This document shows, in pieces, positions 45,482-56,876 of a stretch of DNA of 64,000 nucleotides. Origin of the DNA: Paratinospora sagittata. Taxonomy: Eukaryota > Streptophyta > Magnoliopsida > Ranunculales > Menispermaceae. The notes below the pieces were generated by a model, which worked only from the letters and a program-made list of their open reading frames with translations, did no database searches and had not been told where the DNA came from. The number at the start of each line of letters is the position of its first letter. Position 1 is the first letter of the stretch. The stretch lies in contig CM069603.1 of assembly GCA_035771175.1 (NCBI GenBank), positions 23,660,286 through 23,724,285 on the forward strand, given 5' to 3'. The translations under genes were made by a program, and so were the position numbers.

Positions 45482-47654
45482 AAAGGAAAAAAGAAGAGAA
45501 AGAAAGAGGAAGTTGTTTTGAGGGAAGTCTCAACAACGTTTTCATCAAAGAGCTGGATCTTGGTGATATATGGTCGGATGGAGCTCAAACTTTGTCAGCA
45601 AGTTCATATCGTATGGTTATTCATTCTGGTCGATGAGGTTCTTGATTGGAGTTTTCTTCAAAGAGATATAACCTCCCAAACAAATCTGGTCGGAAAGTCT
45701 AAATTTCTCGCGCAGTTTCGATCAAACTGATAGATCTCCTAAACCTACCGTTGGATGGATATGATATTTCAGCGGATGGTTCACAACTAATATTTCAACA
45801 TTATGAACAATTGAGATGTTGATGGGTAAAGTATGTTGTGTGATATAGTCATATGAGTTCAAGTATTTGCAGCAGGAAAGGAGAAATTGTCTGATTAGAG
45901 ACTTGTTCATCAAAGAGACCTATCTTTTCGGTCCACCGTTGGATTGAGCTGATTTTTAGACAGAAGGTTTGCTTCTTAACATAATTAAATCTATACAGTT
46001 GATTTTGTGATTAAATATTTATGTTTTTAGCTTGATACATCTGAACAGAATATTAAATGGAAAATTGGTAGGGTTGTTTGTATTAGACCTAAATTTAGAA
46101 TATGAACTTAGACCTTTCCAAATAGCTTGCATGTCAACTATGTTGACTTAGTTGCCATTGTTGATGAACCCATGATGCAAAATCAGTGATATACATGGCT
46201 GAACATGGTGACCTAGTGTAAATCGGCAATATGGCCTAAGTATGGAAAATTTCATATTTTAGGGCTTTTGATGCTTTTGGCCTAGAATCATTGAATTGAT
46301 ACAATTTATGTCTAATTAAGCATGATTAGGGTTGATTATGCTACTGATTTGGTGGTTGTGACCATATCATGGGTTAGGCTTACTTGTGATCAAATGGCCC
46401 AATTTGGGCATGTTTATACCTAAGGAATTGAAAATCGGTATTTTTGATTAATTGAATGGTTTATGAATGAGAACTATGCATTAGAGGCCTAAGTCATGTG
46501 ATTTGAGTTGAATGACGGTATTAGATGGGATTTAGGCCTATTGTCTATATGTGGACTGATTTAAGGTTGATGTGTAATGTCTATGTGATTGAGCATAGAA
46601 ATTGATGTATGGTTGGATATTGATGAATGTTTCTGGATCTTGATTGGGTTGATTCGATTTGGTGTCCGTGTGTGGTTAGATACTCTCGCGAGGCTTGGTT
46701 GTGAGTAGATTTTATTTATGATTATATCTTTTATGTCATCATATCACTTATAAAGATTGTATGTTGAATGATTGAATGTGTTCTAATGTTTTGAATGATG
46801 TATTGATTTGAGAAAACCTTTTGACTTTGGTTGGGCCCATCTATCTGGCCAATAGGGAGACTTAACCTTGTCATAGGAGGATTTTAGAAAGGAAATATTT
46901 GGGAAAAAGAACGGTACGTTGAAATAGACGTGCACTAGTAACCTCAAATGAACACGATTGGGGATGAGAACGACACGGTGAAATAAATGTGCACTAGTAA
47001 CCCCAATGCATGTGGAATGTGGATCCAAATTGATAGACTTTTACTTGCATCAAACTTCTTATAAATGCTTGATATCTATATGTTATGGTGAGCTATTAAT
47101 CATGCTACACATTGACATGCATACATGATATTTATTGATAACATATTTGATTTCTATTCACTGGGCACCGTTGGCTCACCCTCATTTTCCTCTTTCAGGT
47201 CCTTCTATCCCGAATAAGGGCAAAGGAGTAGTCATATCTTGAGGGCCTTGCTGGCGAGAGAATCCAAGGCCTCGATGTGAGTTGAGAGGCATTTTGATTA
47301 AACAATGTTTTAAATTATATTGTAATTATAACACTTACAACATTGTAGTATGAGTGAGTTGGGACTTGTTAGATAGACCATGTTCCATATGACGGTTTTT
47401 TTGTACCCTTAGTTTTGGAATTTATGTGTATGTCCATCTTGATGGACTGTAGGGATTATGGTTTTATTAATGGTTCATTTTTATGGATTATCTCTTGTCT
47501 TGGATGCTTAATACGGTTGGTAGTTCTGTTTAGTACCTTTTTATATTATGTCGTTGTTTGAGATAAGGCTCGTAGGGTCTCAACCACCTTACGGGGATTG
47601 AGGAGTGGTTGGAGATGCCTACGTCAGGCGTCCCCCTGCATTCAACATGCCATA
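45482..47654 (+). repeat. Tekay LTR B (5' LTR), truncated at both ends
   Basis: Aligns with LTR C from about 59415 on. The tail 'ggtggtccagggtgcggggt' present in A and C is missing: B passes from 'catgccat' straight to the primer site. It has the two-copy 'gtgaaatagacgtgcactag' block (46920-47000). Confidence 0.85.
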
Positions 47655-47656
47655 CT

Positions 47657-47674
47657 TGGTATCAGAGTGCGATT
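47657..47674 (+). other. Primer-binding site of the Tekay element (tRNA-iMet)
   Basis: 'tggtatcagagtgcgatt' matches the usual complement of the 3' end of plant initiator tRNA-Met (TGGTATCAGAGC) apart from the last bases. Confidence 0.8.
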
Positions 47675-47861
47675 TTACCTGGTTTGGTCTATGTATTGGA
47701 CTTAGATGACTTTGACCTAGGAATTGGGTGAGAGCTTTAGGTGATTAAAAAGCTTAAATGAACTAACTTAAAAACCTTACTATCATATTTTTTGTGTGTA
47801 TTATATGATATGGGTAGTAATGAGGCTTTGTTAATGTTTTAAATTCTTTAATGTGTGATGG

Positions 47862-48910
47862 TTGCTCGTATGTCTACTTCTCAGTGTCTTGAGGAGAAGC
47901 GGGAGATTGGGACAGCCACACACAGGGCCATCTGATGATGACCGGATGAGGAGGATGGAGGAGATCATTCAGGAGGCGGGCACTAGTGGGGCCGAGGCTA
48001 GTGGAGCTGTAGGGGCAACAGGACCTCAGATGGCTGTACCTCAGCCTATGCCTACACCTGCTCCTACTGTTGTGAAGAACCCCACTGATCGGCGGATCAG
48101 ACTGCTAGAGAAGTTCATGAAGCTGGAGGCGAAGGAATTCACTGGTGGGGTTGACTTGAAGAAGGTCGAAGATTGGCTGAAGAATGTTGAGAAGATCAGT
48201 CGCTCCTTAGAGCTGGATGAGGAGTCTCAGTTCCTATGTGCTGCTCACACACTAGAGAATGATGCAGAGGACTAGTGGCTTTCAGTGTTGGATACACAGG
48301 GGCAGTGAAGAGTTGTGACACCTTCAAACGGTTGTTCTTACAGGCTTACGTTGCAGAGACTGAAAGGCAGGCGAAGCAACGTGAGTTTCTGAATCTCGTA
48401 CAGGGTACTATGTCAGTCAGGGAGTACGAGCTCACATTCAGGCAGCTCGCAGTTAGTTCAGACACCGAGTGACAAGACTATGAGGTTCTCTTTAGACCTA
48501 CGGCCTACGATCCGGCAGCCCTTATCTGTGACGAAGATGACTGATTTTGCCACAGTGGTCCAGAGGGCCAAACAATATAAGTTGGCTAAGCGGGTTGATA
48601 GTATGTCTACACGGGCAGCTCCGGGTGTACAGACTTTACTGGCACAGTCTGGGGCATAGTTCCAGAGGGTGCTCAGAGTGGGGCATCCTATATTTAGACT
48701 GGTGTGATGACCTCATCAATGGTTTCCTCTCCTGTCCGGATTCCCATTCAGGCACCGAGTGCATCGAGATCCTCATTCCCACAGACTGTTGGCCGAGGCA
48801 GAAGCAGTGGCTGAGGAGGCTCTGTGGCGACATCTCAGACTGGATCATCTGCACCCAAGGCTCCGTTCATATGTTACCAGTGTGGACAGGCTGAGCATAA
48901 GAAGTCAGAG
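47862..48910 (+). pseudogene. Tekay gag, broken
   Basis: The capsid part shows 'LLEKFMKLEAKEFTGG', 'VEDWLKNVEKISRSLEL' and, after a stop, 'REFLNLVQGTMSVREYELTF', which is conserved in chromovirus gag. The stop at about 48274 falls where relatives have a double Trp (TGG to TAG). Frames shift again around 48475-48560. The zinc knuckle is intact at about 48875-48917, 'CYQCGQAEHKKSEC' (CX2CX4HX4C), and binds packaged RNA in the family. Confidence 0.85.
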
Positions 48911-49740
48911 TGTCCGAGTCTTCAGAGGGCTCCGAGATTTGTGCAAGCGTCTAGTGCCAGAGAGACAACGAAGGCAGCTACTGAGCCAGACCCTACAGCA
49001 TCCAGGACCTTGGTGAAAGGTACTCTTATTATTTGTGGTGCTTCTATGCATGTATTATTTGACGCTGAGTCTACATTATCATTCATATCCGGACGCATGG
49101 TAGATAGTTTGCATTTGACTCCCATTAGGGCTAGTACATGGTTAGTGGTGAGTACTGTAGCAGGGGAGAGGATCTACCTGAACATGATCTGTAGCCAGTG
49201 TGTGGTTCAGAATGGTGATATTGAGATGCCTGTTGACTTTCGAGTCCTAGAGTTTTTAGAGTTTGATGCAATTCTAGGGATAGATTGGCTCGCTGCTTAT
49301 CATGCAGTTGTCGACTGTTTCGCGAAGCGAGTCATTTTCCAGATCCCAGGACACCCAGTGTTTACACTACAGGGTAGAGCTTCAGACCAGACAGTCACGA
49401 GGGGTAGATTTGTGACTGATGGAGATAGGGAGATTTTGGCTGGGTTAGTGCCTGATGAGGAACAAACTAGTGAGGTGATACTTGAGGATATTTCCATTGT
49501 TAGGGACTTTCCAGATGTGTTCCTTGCAGATCTTCCAGGATTACCACCGAAGCGAGAAATCGATTTCATCATTGAACTAGTCCCTGACACGAAGCCTATC
49601 TCCATGGCACCATATAGAATGGTGCTAGCTGAGTTGAGAGAGTTGCAGAAACAGCTCGAGGAGTTATTGGCTAAGGGCTTTATTTCCCCGAGCGTGTCAC
49701 CTTGGGGAGCTTCAGTTTTTTGTGAAAAAGAAGGATGAGA
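48911..49740 (+). pseudogene. Tekay aspartic protease and RT N-terminus
   Basis: In one frame with the zinc knuckle. The protease active-site region reads 'VLFDAESTLSFIS' where the family has Asp-Ser-Gly, so the catalytic triad is lost (Gly to Glu). The flap end 'DAILGIDWLAAYHAVVDC' is recognisable. RT begins with 'DLPGLPPKREIDFIIELVP' and '[19 protein letters not shown]'. The frame ends at 49738 by a frameshift; the RT continues in the next frame from about 49722. Confidence 0.87.
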
Positions 49741-50840
49741 GCTTGCGGTTGTGCATTTGCTATTGCCAATTGAACAGGGTGACCATCAAGAACAAGTATT
49801 CTTTCCCAAGGATTGATGACTTGTTTGATCAGTTGAGGGGAGCGAGGTATTTTTCAAAGATTGATTTGTGCTCCGGGTATCATCAATTGAGGATCAGGGA
49901 GGAGGATGTGCCTAAAACAGCATTCAGGACCCGCTATGGACATTATGAGTTCCTTGTGATGCCATTTGGTGTGACTAATGCACCGACGATGTTCATGGAC
50001 CTGATGTAGAGGGTCTTTAGGCCGTATCTGGATAAGTTTGTCATCATCTTCATTGATGACATATTGGTGTATTCCAAGACTCGAGATGAGCATGAGGAAC
50101 ACCTCAGAGTGACCTTGCAAACTCTAAGAGAACATAGGCTATATGCAAAGCTGAGCAAGTGCGAGTTTTGGATCACCGAGGTGAAGTTCTTAGGTAATGT
50201 GGTGAGTTCTGAGGGGATTTAAGTTGATCCGTCTAATGTTGAAGGCATTATCAGTTGGCCTAGGCCTGCCACAGTGACCGAGATCAAAAGCTTTCTTGGG
50301 TTAGCTGGTTACTATAGGAGATTCGTTCAGGGATTCTCTAAGATAGCTACGCCTATGACTAGGCTCACCCAGAAAGATGTGTCCTTTGTATGGACTGAGG
50401 AGTGTGAGAATGCCTTTTTAGAGTTGAAGAAAAAATTGACATCTGCGCCAGTGTTAATTTTGCCAGAGCCTGATCAGGAGTTGGTTATCTACACTGATGC
50501 CTCGCATATCGGCTTGGGTTGCGTGTTGATGCAGAAGGATAGGATCATTGCTTATGCATCGAGGCAGTTGAAGGTGCATGAAAAAAACTATCTTGTTCAT
50601 GACTTAGAACTGGCAGCAGTGGTTTTTGCTCTGAAGATTTGAAGGCATTATCTCTATGGTAAGAGATTCACTTTTTATTCTGACCACAAGAGCCTCATGT
50701 ACTTGTTCTCTAAGAAGAAATTGAACATGAGGCAAAGAAGGTGGTTAGAGCTCCTCAAAGACTATGATTTTACATTGGAATACCACCCTGGTAAAGCTAA
50801 TGTAGTGGCTTATGCGTTGAGCAAGAAGTAGGTAGAAACA
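49722..50840 (+). pseudogene. Tekay reverse transcriptase-RNase H, broken
   Basis: RT blocks are '[19 protein letters not shown]', '[20 protein letters not shown]' and, after a stop at 50009, the catalytic '[11 protein letters not shown]' (about 50042-50074), which is intact. A stop occurs at 50219-50221. RNase H reads '[20 protein letters not shown]', '[19 protein letters not shown]', then a Trp-to-stop change at 50641, and continues with '[14 protein letters not shown]' to about 50830. Transitions explain several stops. Confidence 0.88.
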
Positions 50841-50843
50841 GTT

Positions 50844-51789
50844 ATGGTAGCACGCCAGATGTCTCATGAGTGGAAACTACTTGAGGCGGCTACAGTGACG
50901 AGTTTATGTGCTACCCATTCAGATCAGATTATGATATGTGCTCAGATGAGAGCTCAGCCTACACAGGTCCAGGAGGTGAGTGACCAACAGAGACTTGACG
51001 TTGATTATGTGATGTACAAGTCTGGGGCAGAGAGCAGTGATTTTACTGATTGGCACGTGTCATCTGATGGTGCCTTGAGATTTAGGGGACGTTTATGGGT
51101 TCCCGCAGATCCACGACTCAGACAGAGTGTGCTCTAGGAGGGTCATAGATCTCATTATTCTATTCATCCTGGCAGAACCAAGATGTATCATGATATGAAA
51201 AGGATGTATTGGTGACCTGACATGAAGAGAGAGATAACTCAGTTCATTCAGAGGAGTGAGATTTGTCAGAGAGTCAAAGCTGCGGATCAGAGGCCTGGAG
51301 GGCAGATGCAACCACTTGCCATTCATGAGTGGAAGTGGGAACATGTCACTATGGAATTTGTTGTGGGATTACCCAATACCCCAATAAGACATAATGTCGT
51401 TTGGGTTATTATTGATCGCTTGACTAAGTCAGCTAACTTTTTAACGGTGAACACTAGAGATTTTATGGACAAGCTGGACAGACTCTATATGCGAGAAATA
51501 GTTAGATTACATGGGGTGCCAGTTTCGATTGTGTCAGATAGGGATCTGAGGTTTACATCGGTATTCTGGCAAGGGTTGCAGAGGCAGCTCGGCACCAGAC
51601 TAGATCTCAGTATCGCTTTTCACCCTCGGACGGATGGCCAGTTTGAGAGGTTGATATCGATTGTGGAGGATATGCTTCGAGCTTTTGTCCTTGAGTCTAG
51701 TGGTAACTGGGAGGAGTACATACATCTGTGTGAGTTCACATACAACAACAGTTATCAGTCCAGTATTGGCATGGCTCCTTTTGAGGCAT
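50844..51789 (+). pseudogene. Tekay integrase, N-terminal part and core
   Basis: The zinc finger has 'HRSHYSIHPGRTKMYHDM', but the first Cys of the pair is Ser ('RSEICQ'). A Trp-to-stop change occurs at 51213-51215. In the core, the first catalytic Asp is Glu ('TMEFVVGLPN'), the second is kept in 'IVSDRDLRF', and the Glu is kept in 'DGQFERL'. It ends at 51789 in 'MAPFEAL', where the CRM-type element is inserted. Reading resumes at 57973 with 'YGRPCRS'. Confidence 0.87.
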
Positions 51790-52831
51790 TGATATGAACT
51801 CCACCAACAATTGTGATGAAACCCAATAACAATGATGGATTAGAACCCCAAGATCATGTAGACAAGATTGGTTGAGCCTTGACCCGTCACCTAACTAGAT
51901 GAAAAACCAAGACTACGAAGGATTGAAATGCCACACCACGATTCAACAATCAAGGTGATAAGTTTGGTTGCTCGAACGCCACAAGATTAACTTGATAAGT
52001 TCAAAGAGTTCTCTTAAGAACAAAGAGGACACAAGACCTCACAAGGATGTTAAATTCTGAAAACATAATCCCCATTCAAATTCGAGCTACCACTCTATAT
52101 ATACTTGGAACAACCCTCCAAGAATAGGAAAAGACATAACTAAATTTAAAATAATACAAACATCAACATAAACAAGTCCCCACATTTTTAGGCCTCTTGG
52201 ACTTCTAAAGGACAAGTCCCCATGTTTTTAGGCCTCTTGGAATTCTAAAGGACAAGTCCCCACATTTTTAGACATCTTGGACTTCTAAAGGACAAGTCCC
52301 CACATTTTTAGGCCTCTTGGACTTCTAAAGAACAAGTCCCCACGTTTTTAGGCCTCTTGGACTTCTAAAGGACAAGTCCCCACGTTTTTAGGCCTCTTGG
52401 ACTTCTAAAGAACAAGTCCCCACGTTTTTAGGCCTCTTGGACTTTTAAAGGCAACCAAAATAGCTAATTGACTAAGTTCAATGTATTTAAAACATAACCA
52501 GCCAGGACCAAGTTTATTCCCCTATTTAATATCCTTGAAACTCAACAAATTCATGCCCTTTGATGGTTAGTCCATGCTGGCACGTTTTGTGTGCTAATTA
52601 GCTTCTTCAATTGCTTTAATGACATGGACTAAGCCTTGATTATTATTTGAGCCCATCTTGGTCTTTTTAGAATCAGCCCTATTATCTTGGATTAGCCCAT
52701 TTAGCATTTCCTTGAAATGTTTGGCTCTAAGTCTTGTAATTGGACCACTTGGAAGTGACAAAGGGTCTTGTGCATATTCAGCTCCATTCCCAAGTGTATG
52801 ATCAACTTGTCCATCTCCTTGGTTTGCATCG
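51790..52831 (-). repeat. CRM-type 3' LTR
   Basis: 1042 bp. Its outer end is TGATATGAACTCC; its inner end reads 'ggtttgcatcg' where the other LTR has 'ggtttccatca', so the terminal CA is mutated. It includes seven copies of a 40-bp tandem repeat (52168-52447) and encodes the last ~78 codons of the integrase frame. Confidence 0.9.
52168..52447. repeat. 40-bp minisatellite in the CRM-type LTR, 7 copies
   Basis: Tandem units of 40 bp with the core 'acaagtccccacgtttttag' followed by 'gcctcttggacttctaaagg'. Units differ by a few bases (cacat, catgt, cacgt). The same array in the other LTR (57257-57590) has eight units. The copy number difference plus an 8-bp insertion explains the 49-bp LTR length difference. 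Confidence 0.9.
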
Positions 52832-53328
52832 TTCTCCCCCTCTCGAGAAGGATTTGTCCTCAAATCATCACCTACATCAAAAGGAGACAAATCAGCAACA
52901 TTAAAGCTTGCACTGACACCATACTCACCTGGTAAGTCAAGCTTGTAGGCATTATCATTGATACGTTCCACTATTTGAAATGGTCCATCACCCCGAGGTA
53001 GGAGTTTTGAACGCCGTTTCTCCGGAAAACTGTCCTTCCTTAAGTGTAACCAAACCCAATCTCTCGGTTCAAACACTACCTTTTTGCGTCCCTTGTTGGC
53101 TTATTGGACATATTGTTTAGTTCCCCTTTCAATGTTCAACCGTGCATTTTCATGAATCATCTTTACAAATTCTGCCTTTTTTTTGCCACCTAAGTTTACA
53201 CGTTCACTCAAAGGTAAAGAAGTTAAATCCAAAGGTGACAATGGGTTAAAACCATAAACCATTTCAAATGGTGAAAATTTAGTTGCAGAATGAATACTTC
53301 GATTATAAGAAAATTCAACATGTAGCAA
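52594..53328 (-). pseudogene. CRM-type integrase C-terminal region, overlapping the 3' LTR
   Basis: From 53328 leftward: '[20 protein letters not shown]', then after a stop near 53100 the GPY/F-like part 'DWVWLHLRKDSFPEKRRSKL' and 'LLPRGDGPFQIVERINDNAY'. It continues with 'FNVADLSPFDVGDD' and, within the LTR, 'DPLSLPSGPITRLRAKHFKE'. The frame crosses the polypurine tract (52832-52846) and the LTR border at 52831. This arrangement is known for CRM elements, where the tail is thought to guide insertion into centromeric chromatin. Confidence 0.82.
52832..52846 (-). other. Polypurine tract of the CRM-type element
   Basis: Minus strand 'gagagggggagaa' immediately before the 3' LTR. It also lies inside the coding frame of the integrase tail. 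Confidence 0.85.
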
Positions 53329-53346
53329 ACAATCTTCCCCATGTTC

Positions 53347-54530
53347 TCAAGTTCTTTTTAATGATAGTCGTAACAAAGAAGACAAAGTTCTATTTAGTAC
53401 TTCAGTTTGACCATCCATTTGTGGATGACAAGTAGTAGAAAACAATAACTTGGTTCCCAACTTTCCCCACAAAGTCTTCCAAAAGTAACTCAAAAACCTT
53501 GCATCCCTATCAGAAACAATGGTCCTAGGCATGCCATGTAACCTAACAACTTCTTTGAAGAACAAATCAGCTACATGTGATGCATCATCAGTTTTATGAC
53601 ATGCAATGAAGTGTGCCATCTTGGAAAATCTATCTACCACCACAAAAACTGAATCTCTCCCCCTGTTAGTCCTAGGTAATCCCAAAACAAAATCCATAGA
53701 AATATCAGTCCAAGGTTCACTAGGTATTGGCAAAGGGGTGTACAAACCATGGGGTTTCAACTTAGACTTGGCCTGTTTACGCGTGATACACTTCTCACAG
53801 ATTCTTTCCACATCACGTTTCATATGAGGCCAAAAAAAATGATCATGCAAAATTCCTAATGTCTTAGCTACACCAAAATGACCCATCAAACCACCACCAT
53901 GAGCTTCTCTCACAAACAATTCACGCAAAGAACACATAGGCACACACAATTTATTTTCCCGAAACAAAAATCCATCATGCCTATAAAACTTACCAAATGC
54001 CACTTTTTCACATGCATTGAACACTTCACCAAAATCAGAATCTTGTGCATACAAATCCTTAATGTATTCAAAACCAAGCAATTTTGTATCTAAAATGGAA
54101 AGTAAAGCATACCTTCGGGACAATGCGTCAGCCACCACGTTTTCCTTACCTTGCTTGTATCTGATCACATAAGGGAATGTTTCAATGAATTCCACCCACT
54201 TGGCATGGCGTCTGTTCAACCTTTGCTTTCCTTTCAAATGCTTCAAAGATTCATGATCTGTGTGAATCACGAATTCCTTTGGCCATATATAGTGCTGCCA
54301 ATTTTCCAAAGCCCATATCAAGGCGTACATCTCCTTATCATAAGTAGGGTAATTTAGGGCTTCCCCACTCAACTTTTCACTAAAATAAGCAACTGGACGG
54401 CCTTCTTGAATCAAAATAGCTCCAATACCTATACCTGAAGCATCACACTCAATTTCAAAAGTTTTAGAAAAGTTAGGTAAAACAAGCAAAGGTGCATTAG
54501 TTAACTTTTCTTTGATCAGATTAAATGTCT
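53347..54530 (-). pseudogene. CRM-type RNase H and integrase core
   Basis: One long open stretch of 380 codons. RNase H shows '[20 protein letters not shown]', '[20 protein letters not shown]' and '[13 protein letters not shown]', with the linker '[14 protein letters not shown]'. The integrase zinc finger has '[16 protein letters not shown]', but the second Cys is Arg ('CEKCITRKQ'). The catalytic residues are present in '[12 protein letters not shown]', 'IVSDRDARF' and 'DGQTEVLNR'. A frame break at about 53347 separates the C-terminus. A stop near 54534 (CAA to TAA) separates RT. Confidence 0.87.
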
Positions 54531-54534
54531 TTTC

Positions 54535-55575
54535 TTATTCTTTCCCCCACTTAAACGGTACATTTTTCTTGATGACTTCAGTAAGAGGTGAGGCTAAGCT
54601 ACTAAAATCACGCACAAACAGTCTATAGAAGCTAGCTAAGCCGTGGAAACTCCTCACTTGGCTGATTGCTGTAGGCATTGGCCACTCTTGGATTGCCTTA
54701 ACCTTTTCCTCGTCCTCCTCAATTCCTCTCTTACTAACAACCAAACCAAGAAACACCAGTGTATCCGTGCAAAAGGTGCACTTCTTGAGATTAGCAAACA
54801 ACTTTTCTTTCCTTAGAATTTCCAAAACAGATTTCAAATGCATTACATGTTCTTCCAAGTTTTTGCTATAAATTAGGATATCATTAAAATACACAACGAC
54901 AAATCTGCCAATAAATGCACGCAAAACATGGTTCATTAAACGCATAAATGTGCTCGGAGCATTAGTTAAACCGAAAGGCATCACTAACCACTCATACAAA
55001 CCATATTTAGTCTTAAAAGCAGTTTTCCATTCATCACCTTCCTTCATCCTAATCTGATGATATCCACTCTTAAGATCAATTTTTGTAAAGACACAAGAAT
55101 CATGCAATTCATCCAGCATATCGTCTAATCTAGGAATGGGATGACGATACTTTACCGTTATGTTGTTGATAGCTCGGCAGTCAACACACATCCTCCATGT
55201 TCCATCCTTCTTAGGAACTAACAGCAGCGTAACTGCACAAGGACTCATGCTTCCACGCACGTACCCCTTCTCCAATAATTCACCAACTTGCCTTTGGAGT
55301 TCCATGGTCTCCTCGGGATTACTCCTATAAGCAGGTCGGTTTGGAATTGATGCACCTGGTATGAAATCAATTTGATGTTCAATCCCTCGGATTGGAGGTA
55401 ATCCATAAGGTACTTCTTCGGGAAGGACATCTTCAAACTCCTGTAAAAGAGAAACAATAACGCTCGGCAAAGCACCGACGCGATCATTAGTACATAAAAG
55501 AGCCTCCTTGTACATGAGTACAATAAGGGGCTGGTGTGATAATAATGCTATCTTGATATCACTTTTTTTTTGCAA
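54535..55575 (-). pseudogene. CRM-type reverse transcriptase
   Basis: An open frame of 346 codons: '[20 protein letters not shown]', '[19 protein letters not shown]', '[19 protein letters not shown]', '[20 protein letters not shown]'. The catalytic box reads '[11 protein letters not shown]', with Asn for the first Asp of the family's YFDD (GAT to AAT, about 54885-54890). The thumb end '[20 protein letters not shown]' is conserved. Apart from the active site, this is the longest uninterrupted RT in the window. Confidence 0.88.
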
Positions 55576-56420
55576 TGCAATTGAATTTTTCCTCTCTTGC
55601 TCTCACTATGGCTGAAATCCCCTCTCTTTCTTTTTCTCTTTGATCAATGTTTTTCTCTCTTTTTTTTTTCAATTTCGGCCTTCTTTTCTTTTTCTTTCTT
55701 TTTTTCATTTGAGCTTTGTAACTTTAATTGGTCCTCCCTGACTTGTTTTGGAGCCAATGGCACAAGAATAATAGGCTTTCCTTTATGAGTGAAAGAATAC
55801 CTATTTGTGAATCCATTATGCTTAGCCCTTTTATCATACTGTCATGGTCTTCCCAACAATAAATGGCATGGATGCATAGGAACCACATCACAAAGCACCT
55901 CATCCTCATATTTACCAATGGATAATGCCACCAACACTTGCCTTGTCACCTTGATTTCGCCACAGTCATTCAGCCACTGAAGCCGATAAGGGTGAGGATG
56001 TTTCAAGGTAGTTAAGGCCAATTTCTCCACCAAATAAGTGCTGGCTACGTTTATGCAACTCCCTCCATCGATAATGACACTGCAAACTTTGTTGTTTACA
56101 AAGCACCGAGTATGAAACAAGTTCTCCCTTTGGTTACTTTCTTCCTCCTTAACCTGCACATTGAGAACTCGCCTTGCTACCAATAAATCTCCAACCACAG
56201 CACTTTGCTCATCATCGGCATCCTCCAAAGGTGGCATGTCAGCATCATCTACTTCATCCCTCAACATACGCCTCATCTCCCCTAACAACGCTTGCATTTG
56301 GAGGTTCGAAACTGCATGTTGTCGAACTTCTTCGGTTGTATCTTCTTCTTGATTATTGGACATATTTAAAATCTGCAAAACAAGGTTAGAATCCTCACAA
56401 CACTCCCTCACGTGTTTCAC
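55576..56420 (-). pseudogene. CRM-type gag remnant and aspartic protease
   Basis: The frame starts near 'MSNNQEEDTTEEVRQHAVSN' (N-terminal gag) and runs straight into 'VVGDLLVARRVLNVQVKEEE', which lies just before the protease in this lineage. Capsid and zinc knuckle are thus deleted in frame. The protease active site 'VIIDGGSCINVAS' is the usual variant of the lineage, and 'DVVPMHPCHLLLGRP' follows. A Trp-to-stop change (TGG to TGA) comes next at about 55842. A Lys/Glu-rich linker coded by a purine-rich tract (55575-55720) leads to RT. Confidence 0.82.
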
Positions 56421-56857
56421 TCAAGAATTTGATACACTTGCACTCGTGTTTTCACTCTAAACGGCTTTTACCCTCTTATGGTCTCACACACTCTTGCCTT
56501 TTTCCACTCTTTTGTGTCTTTTTTAGTTCTTAATCAAACTTCAAGAAACTAATTCAAAATATCTAGCAGCAATTCAAAAATGAGAAACAACCAAAACTCA
56601 TCAAAAGATCAAGAACATGATTAAGGTGAGAAACAAGATTGAAAAGAGGAAATTTTCTTACTGGAATCACTTTTCTTCTTTTTTTTTTTTTTTTAACCAA
56701 AACACATCAAAAGATCAAGAACATGAATAAGGCGAGAAACAAGATTGAAAAAAGGAAATTTTCTTACCGGAATCACTTTTCTTCTCCTTTTTTTTCCCAC
56801 AGCAAGGAACAGGAAATAACAAAATTAAAATAAAAGATAGTCAAACTTATCTTAGAA

Positions 56858-56874
56858 CCAAAGCTCTGATACCA
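56858..56874 (-). other. Primer-binding site of the CRM-type element (tRNA-iMet)
   Basis: Minus strand 'tggtatcagagctttgg', two bases after the 5' LTR. The first 12 bases match the usual complement of initiator tRNA-Met exactly. Confidence 0.9.
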
Positions 56875-56876
56875 AA

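Noticed and set aside
50844..51137. A separate small gene between RNase H and integrase
   Set aside because: It is the pol linker of the Tekay element in its expected place, bounded by decay stops.
52168..52447. Regular 40-bp direct repeats that could suggest a CRISPR-like array
   Set aside because: The units are contiguous with no variable spacers, lie inside an LTR and recur in its partner LTR. They are a minisatellite in plant DNA.
55575..55720. Long pyrimidine-rich tract as a regulatory element
   Set aside because: Read on the minus strand it encodes the Lys/Glu-rich linker between protease and RT, which explains its composition.
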